Part shown: piece after piece, positions 60,653 through 64,000 of the stretch
Numbering within the stretch: the first letter of the stretch is position 1
How the letters are laid out: each line of letters begins with the position of its first letter
Source: Chlorocebus sabaeus
Lineage: Eukaryota; Chordata; Mammalia; Primates; Cercopithecidae
Direction: 5' to 3'
DNA: 64,000 nucleotides
Assembly: GCF_047675955.1 (NCBI RefSeq)
Contig: NW_027327447.1
Location: 186,001 to 250,000, forward strand
Position numbers and translations under genes: made by a program
Notes under the pieces: generated by a model
The model's input: only the letters and a program-made list of their open reading frames with translations
What the model was told of the DNA's origin: nothing
Database searches by the model: none

Positions 60653-63087
60653 TATCTTCAGTTAAAAAATGGAAAGAAGCTTTCTGAGAAACTGCTTTGT
60701 GTTCTCTTATTTCATTTCACAGAGTTACAGCTTTCTCCTCCAGAAGCCTTTCGCTAAGGCTGTTCTTGAGGAATTTACAAAGTGATATTTGGAAGCCCCT
60801 AGAGGGTTATGGCGAAAAAGGAAATATCCTAATATAAAAACCGTAAAGAAGCTTTCTGAGAAACTGCATTGTGTTCTCTTAATTCATCTCACAAAGTTAC
60901 AGCTTTCCCGTCAAGAAGACGTTCACTAAGACTGTTCCTGTGGAATTTGCAAGGTGATAGTTGGAAGTCCATAGTGGGCTACGGTGAAAAAGGAAGTATG
61001 TTCCGTTAAAAACTGGAAAGAATCTTTCTGAGAAACTGCTTTGTGTTCTGTTAATTCATCTCACTGAGTTACAGCTTTCCCTTCAAAAGCCTTTAGCTAA
61101 GACTGTTCATGTGGAATTTGCAAAGTGATATTTGAAATCCCATAGAGGGCTATGGTGAAAAAGGAAATAGCCTATGATAAAAACTGAAAAGAAGGATTCT
61201 GAGAAACCGTTTTGTGTTCTGTTAATTCATCTTACGGAGTTCCAGCTTTCCCCTCAAGAAGCCTTTCGCTAAGAATGTTCTTGTGTAATTTACAAAGTGA
61301 TATTTGGAACCCCTAGAGGGCTATGGTGAAAATGGAAATATCGTAAGATAAAAACCGAAAAGAAGGTTTCTGAGAAACTGCTTTGTGTTCTGTTAGTTCA
61401 TCTCACAGAGTTACAACTTTCCCCTAAAGAAACCTTTCGCTAAGACTGTTCTTGTGGAATTTTCAAAGTGATATTTGGAAGCATCTAGAGGGCTATGGTG
61501 AAAAACGAAATATCTTCCGTTAAAAATTAGAAAGAAGATTTCTGAGAAATTGCTTTGTGTTCTTTTAATTCATCTCACAGAATTACAGCTTTCCCCTCCA
61601 GAATCCTTTCGCTAAGACTGTTCTTGTGGAACTTGCAAAATGTTTTTGGAAGCCCATAGACGGCTATGGTGAAAAAGGAAATATCCTAAGATAAAAACAG
61701 AGAAAAAGTTTTCTGAAAAACTGTTTTGTGTTCTGTTAATTCATCTCAAAGAGTTAGAGTTTTTCCCTTAAGAAACCTTTCGCTAACTCTGTACTTGTGG
61801 AATGTGTAAAGTGATATTTGGAAGCCCATAGTGGGCTACGGTGAAAAAGAAAAAATCTTCGGGTAAAAACTGGAAAGAAGCTTTCTGAGAAACTGCTTTG
61901 TGTTCTGTTAATTCATCTCACAGAGTTACAACTTTCCCTTCAAGAAGCCGTTCACCAAGACTTTTCTTGTGGAATTTGCAAAGTGATATTTGGAGGCCCA
62001 TTGAGGGCTATGGTGAAAAAGAAAACATCCTAAGATAAAAACTGAAATGAAGCTTTCTGTGAAACTGCTTTGTGTTATGTTAATTCACGTCACAGAGTTA
62101 CAGCTTTCCCCTCAATAAGTCGTTCACTAAGACTGTTCTTGTGAAATTTGCAAAATGATATTTGGAAGCCCATTGAGGGCTATTGTGAAAATGGAAATAT
62201 CCAAAGATAAAAACCGAAAATAAACTGTCTGAGAAACTGCTTTGTGTTGTGTTAGTTTATCTCAGAGTTACAGCTTTCCCCTCAAGAAGTCGTTCACTAA
62301 GACTCTTCTTGTGAAATTTGCAAAGTGATATTTTGAAGCTCATAGAAGGCTACCGTGAAAATGAAAATATCTTCCGTTAAAAACTGGAAAGAAGCATTCT
62401 GAGAAACTGCCGTGTGTTCTGTTAATACATCTCACCGAGTTACAGCTTTTCCGTCAAGAACCCTCTCGCTAAGACTGTTCTTGTGGAATTTGCAAAGTGA
62501 TATTTGGAAACCCTTAGAGTGCTATGGTGAAAAAGCAAATATCTTCCATTAAAAACTGGAAGGAAGATGGCTGAGAAACTGCTTTGTGTTCTGTTAATTC
62601 ATCTCACAGAATTACAGCTTTTCCCTCAGAAGCCTTTCGCTAAGATTGTTCTTGTAGAACTTGCAAAGTGATATTTAGAAGCCCATATAGGGCTACGGAG
62701 AAAAAGGAAATATCCTCTGTTAAAAACTGCAAAGAAGCTTTCTGAGAAACTGCTTTATGTTCTGTTAATTCATCTCACAGAGTTACAGTTTACCCTCAAG
62801 CAGCCGTTCACTCAGACTGTTCTTGTGGAATTTGCAAAGCGATATTGGAAGCCCATAGAGGGTTATGGCGAAAAAGTATATATCCTAAGATAAAAACAGA
62901 AAAGAAGCTTTCTGAGAAATTGCATTGTGTTCTCTTAATTCATCTAACAGAGTTACAGCTTTCCCCTCAAGAAGCCATTCACTAAGACTGTTCCTGTGGA
63001 ATTTGCAAGGTGATAGTTGGAAGCCCATACAGGGCTACGGAGAAAAAGGAAATATGTTGCGTTAAATACTGCAGACAATCTTTCTTC

Positions 63088-63128
63088 TTTTTTTTTTTTT
63101 TAATTAATTTTTTTTTAATTTATTTATT
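63088..63128 (-). other. L1 poly(A) tail and poly(A) signals
   Basis: On the + strand this is T14, AATTAA, a run of ten T, then AATTTATTTATTATT. Read on the minus strand it gives overlapping AATAAA hexamers followed by an A-rich tail broken by TTAATT. The tail marks the L1 3' end. Confidence 0.88.
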
Positions 63129-63335
63129 ATTATTAAACTTCAAGTTGTAGGGTACATGTGCACAACGTGCAGGTTTGCTACATATGTATACTTGTGCCAT
63201 GTTGGTGTGCTGCACACATCAACTCGTCATTTACATCAGGTATAACTCCCAATGCAATCCCTCCCCCCTCCCCCCTCCCCATGATAGGCCCCGGTGTGTG
63301 ATGTTCCCCTTCCCGAGTCCAAGTGATCTCATTGT
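63129..63335 (-). other. L1 3' UTR with G-rich tract
   Basis: This lies between the ORF2 stop and the tail on the minus strand. It includes CACTTGGACTCGGGAAGGGG, a G-rich stretch (C-rich on + at 63259-63280: four runs of three or more separated by single A), TATACCTGAT and GTACATGTGCAC-type landmarks. The G-rich tract is a known feature of primate L1 3' UTRs and could form a quadruplex. That is inferred from the pattern only. Confidence 0.85.
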
Positions 63336-64000
63336 TCAGTTCCCACCTACGAGTGAGAACATGCGGTGTTTGGTTTTCTGTTCTTGTGATAGTTTGCTAA
63401 GAATGATGGTTTCCAGCTGCATCCATGCCCCTACAAAGGACACAAACTCATCCTTTTTTATGGCTGCATAGTATTCCATGGTGTATATGTGCCACATTTT
63501 CTTAATCCAATCTGTCACTGATGGACATTTGGGTTGATTCCAAGTCTTTGCTATTGTGAATAGTGCTGCAATAAACATACGTGTGCATGTGTCCTTATAG
63601 CAGCATAATTTATAATCCTTTGGGTATATACCCAGTAATGGGATGGCTGGGTCATATGGTACATCTAGTTCTAGATCCTTGAGGAATCGCCATACATTTT
63701 TCCATAATGGTTGAACTAGTTTACAATCCCACCAACAGTGTAAAAGTGTTCCTATTTCTCCACATCCTCTCCAGCACCTGTTGTTTCCTGACTTTTTAAT
63801 GATCGCCATTCTAACTGGTGTGAGATGGTATCTCATTGTGGTTTTGATTTGCATTTCTCTGATGGCCAGTGATGATGAGCATTTTTTCATGTGTCTGTTG
63901 GCTGTATGAATGTCTTCTTTTGAGAAATGTCTGTTCATATCCTTTGCCCACTTTTGGATGGGGTTGTTTGTTTTCTTCTTGTAAATTTGTTTGAGTTCTT
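63336..64000 (-). CDS. ORF2: LINE-1 ORF2 protein, C-terminal part (partial at window edge)
   Basis: This is an open frame of about 220 codons on the minus strand, ending at TGA (63336-63338) and entering from beyond 64000. The methionine at 63938 is internal, because the frame continues upstream with codons for KQIYKKKTNNPIQKWAKDM. ORF2p is the L1 endonuclease and reverse transcriptase. Only the tail beyond the reverse transcriptase domain is visible. It contains the cysteine-rich motif C-x3-C-x7-H-x4-C (C55, C59, H67, C72 counted from the internal methionine), then GIYPKDYK, RMFIAALFTIAKTWNQPKCP and the SLVGGN end. The full family protein is about 1275 residues, so about a sixth is here. No frameshift or stop is seen, so the copy is young. 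Whether the complete element is intact cannot be judged. Confidence 0.93.
   Translation of the reverse strand, partial: ELKQIYKKKTNNPIQKWAKDMNRHFSKEDIHTANRHMKKCSSSLAIREMQIKTTMRYHLTPVRMAIIKKSGNNRCWRGCGEIGTLLHCWWDCKLVQPLWKNVWRFLKDLELDVPYDPAIPLLGIYPKDYKLCCYKDTCTRMFIAALFTIAKTWNQPKCPSVTDWIKKMWHIYTMEYYAAIKKDEFVSFVGAWMQLETIILSKLSQEQKTKHRMFSLVGGN

Larger units (their letters stand above)
54371..63086 (+). repeat. Alpha-satellite array, distal block
   Basis: Ordinary 172-bp monomers up to the junction with the second L1. Only occasional CCGTGTG-family units occur (near 57985 and 62406). The block contains a shortened monomer at 59812 and an A-box turned towards a CENP-B box at 60636. No gene is visible. 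Confidence 0.93.
63087..64000 (-). mobile_element. LINE-1 3' end, minus strand, truncated by window edge
   Basis: Satellite stops in mid-monomer after CAATCTTTCT near 63086. It is followed by a poly-T run (T14 at 63088-63101), further AT-rich tail with TTTATT (AATAAA on the minus strand), the 3' UTR and the ORF2 end, and continues past 64000. The 5' extent, right flank and target duplication lie outside the window. The sequence is close to the short L1 at 14.0-14.6 kb, at about 3 percent difference over the shared ORF2 part by eye, with the same ACAACTTGAAGTTT UTR wording. Both therefore probably come from one primate L1PA-like lineage, possibly cercopithecoid-specific. Confidence 0.95.

Noticed and set aside
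1..63086. Regularly spaced direct repeats as a CRISPR array
   Set aside because: The repeat is a continuous 172-bp tandem unit with no unique spacers, and the L1 elements show a primate genome.
63175..63471. 98-codon frame on the + strand over the second L1
   Set aside because: It is antisense to the L1 3' UTR and ORF2. The real coding frame is on the minus strand.

Overview
The window is primate satellite DNA with no host protein-coding gene. Almost every base lies in a tandem array of alpha-satellite (alphoid) monomers. Marker positions step by 172 bp (for example 1541, 1713, 1885), and about 360 monomers fit. The monomers are close to one another and carry HindIII sites, an A-type (pJ-alpha) box and no intact CENP-B box. 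From memory, the 172-bp length and the monomer sequence resemble the Old World monkey (cercopithecoid) alpha satellite more than the 171-bp ape type, so I infer a macaque, baboon or guenon-like genome. The monomers differ visibly from each other and two LINE-1 copies interrupt the array. That suggests an older pericentromeric or ageing centromeric layer rather than a freshly homogenised core.

Layout: 1-14026 is alpha satellite, with a 3- to 4-monomer local repeat near 4-5.5 kb, one very divergent monomer near 8.03-8.2 kb, and a 42-bp foreign insert near 13.15 kb. A short L1 copy with a 5' inversion lies at 14027-14645, flanked by a perfect 13-bp target-site duplication. From 14646 to 63086 the array continues as a mosaic of local families. 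A multi-copy higher-order cluster with monomers gained and lost lies at 15.8-21.5 kb. A segment duplicated 11 monomers apart lies at 27.0-29.7 kb. A family with an ACGGC variant spans 39.6-47.2 kb and contains a long tandem duplication at 43.8-47.6 kb. Fresh single-monomer duplications lie at 45.5 and 54.0 kb. At 63087-64000 the array is broken by a minus-strand L1 whose ORF2 C-terminus is open to the window edge.

The many 60-110 codon open frames are by-products of the repeat. A 172-bp unit shifts the reading frame by one base per monomer, so the frames are reproducible but not genes. The most interesting signals concern satellite evolution: a monomer in which four clustered substitutions turn the A-box towards a CENP-B box (60636-60652), complementary halves of a CENP-B core on different monomers at another site, an archaic-looking monomer, a twin-priming L1, and tracks of unequal crossing-over. 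I see no novel protein or RNA system. All comparisons were made by eye.
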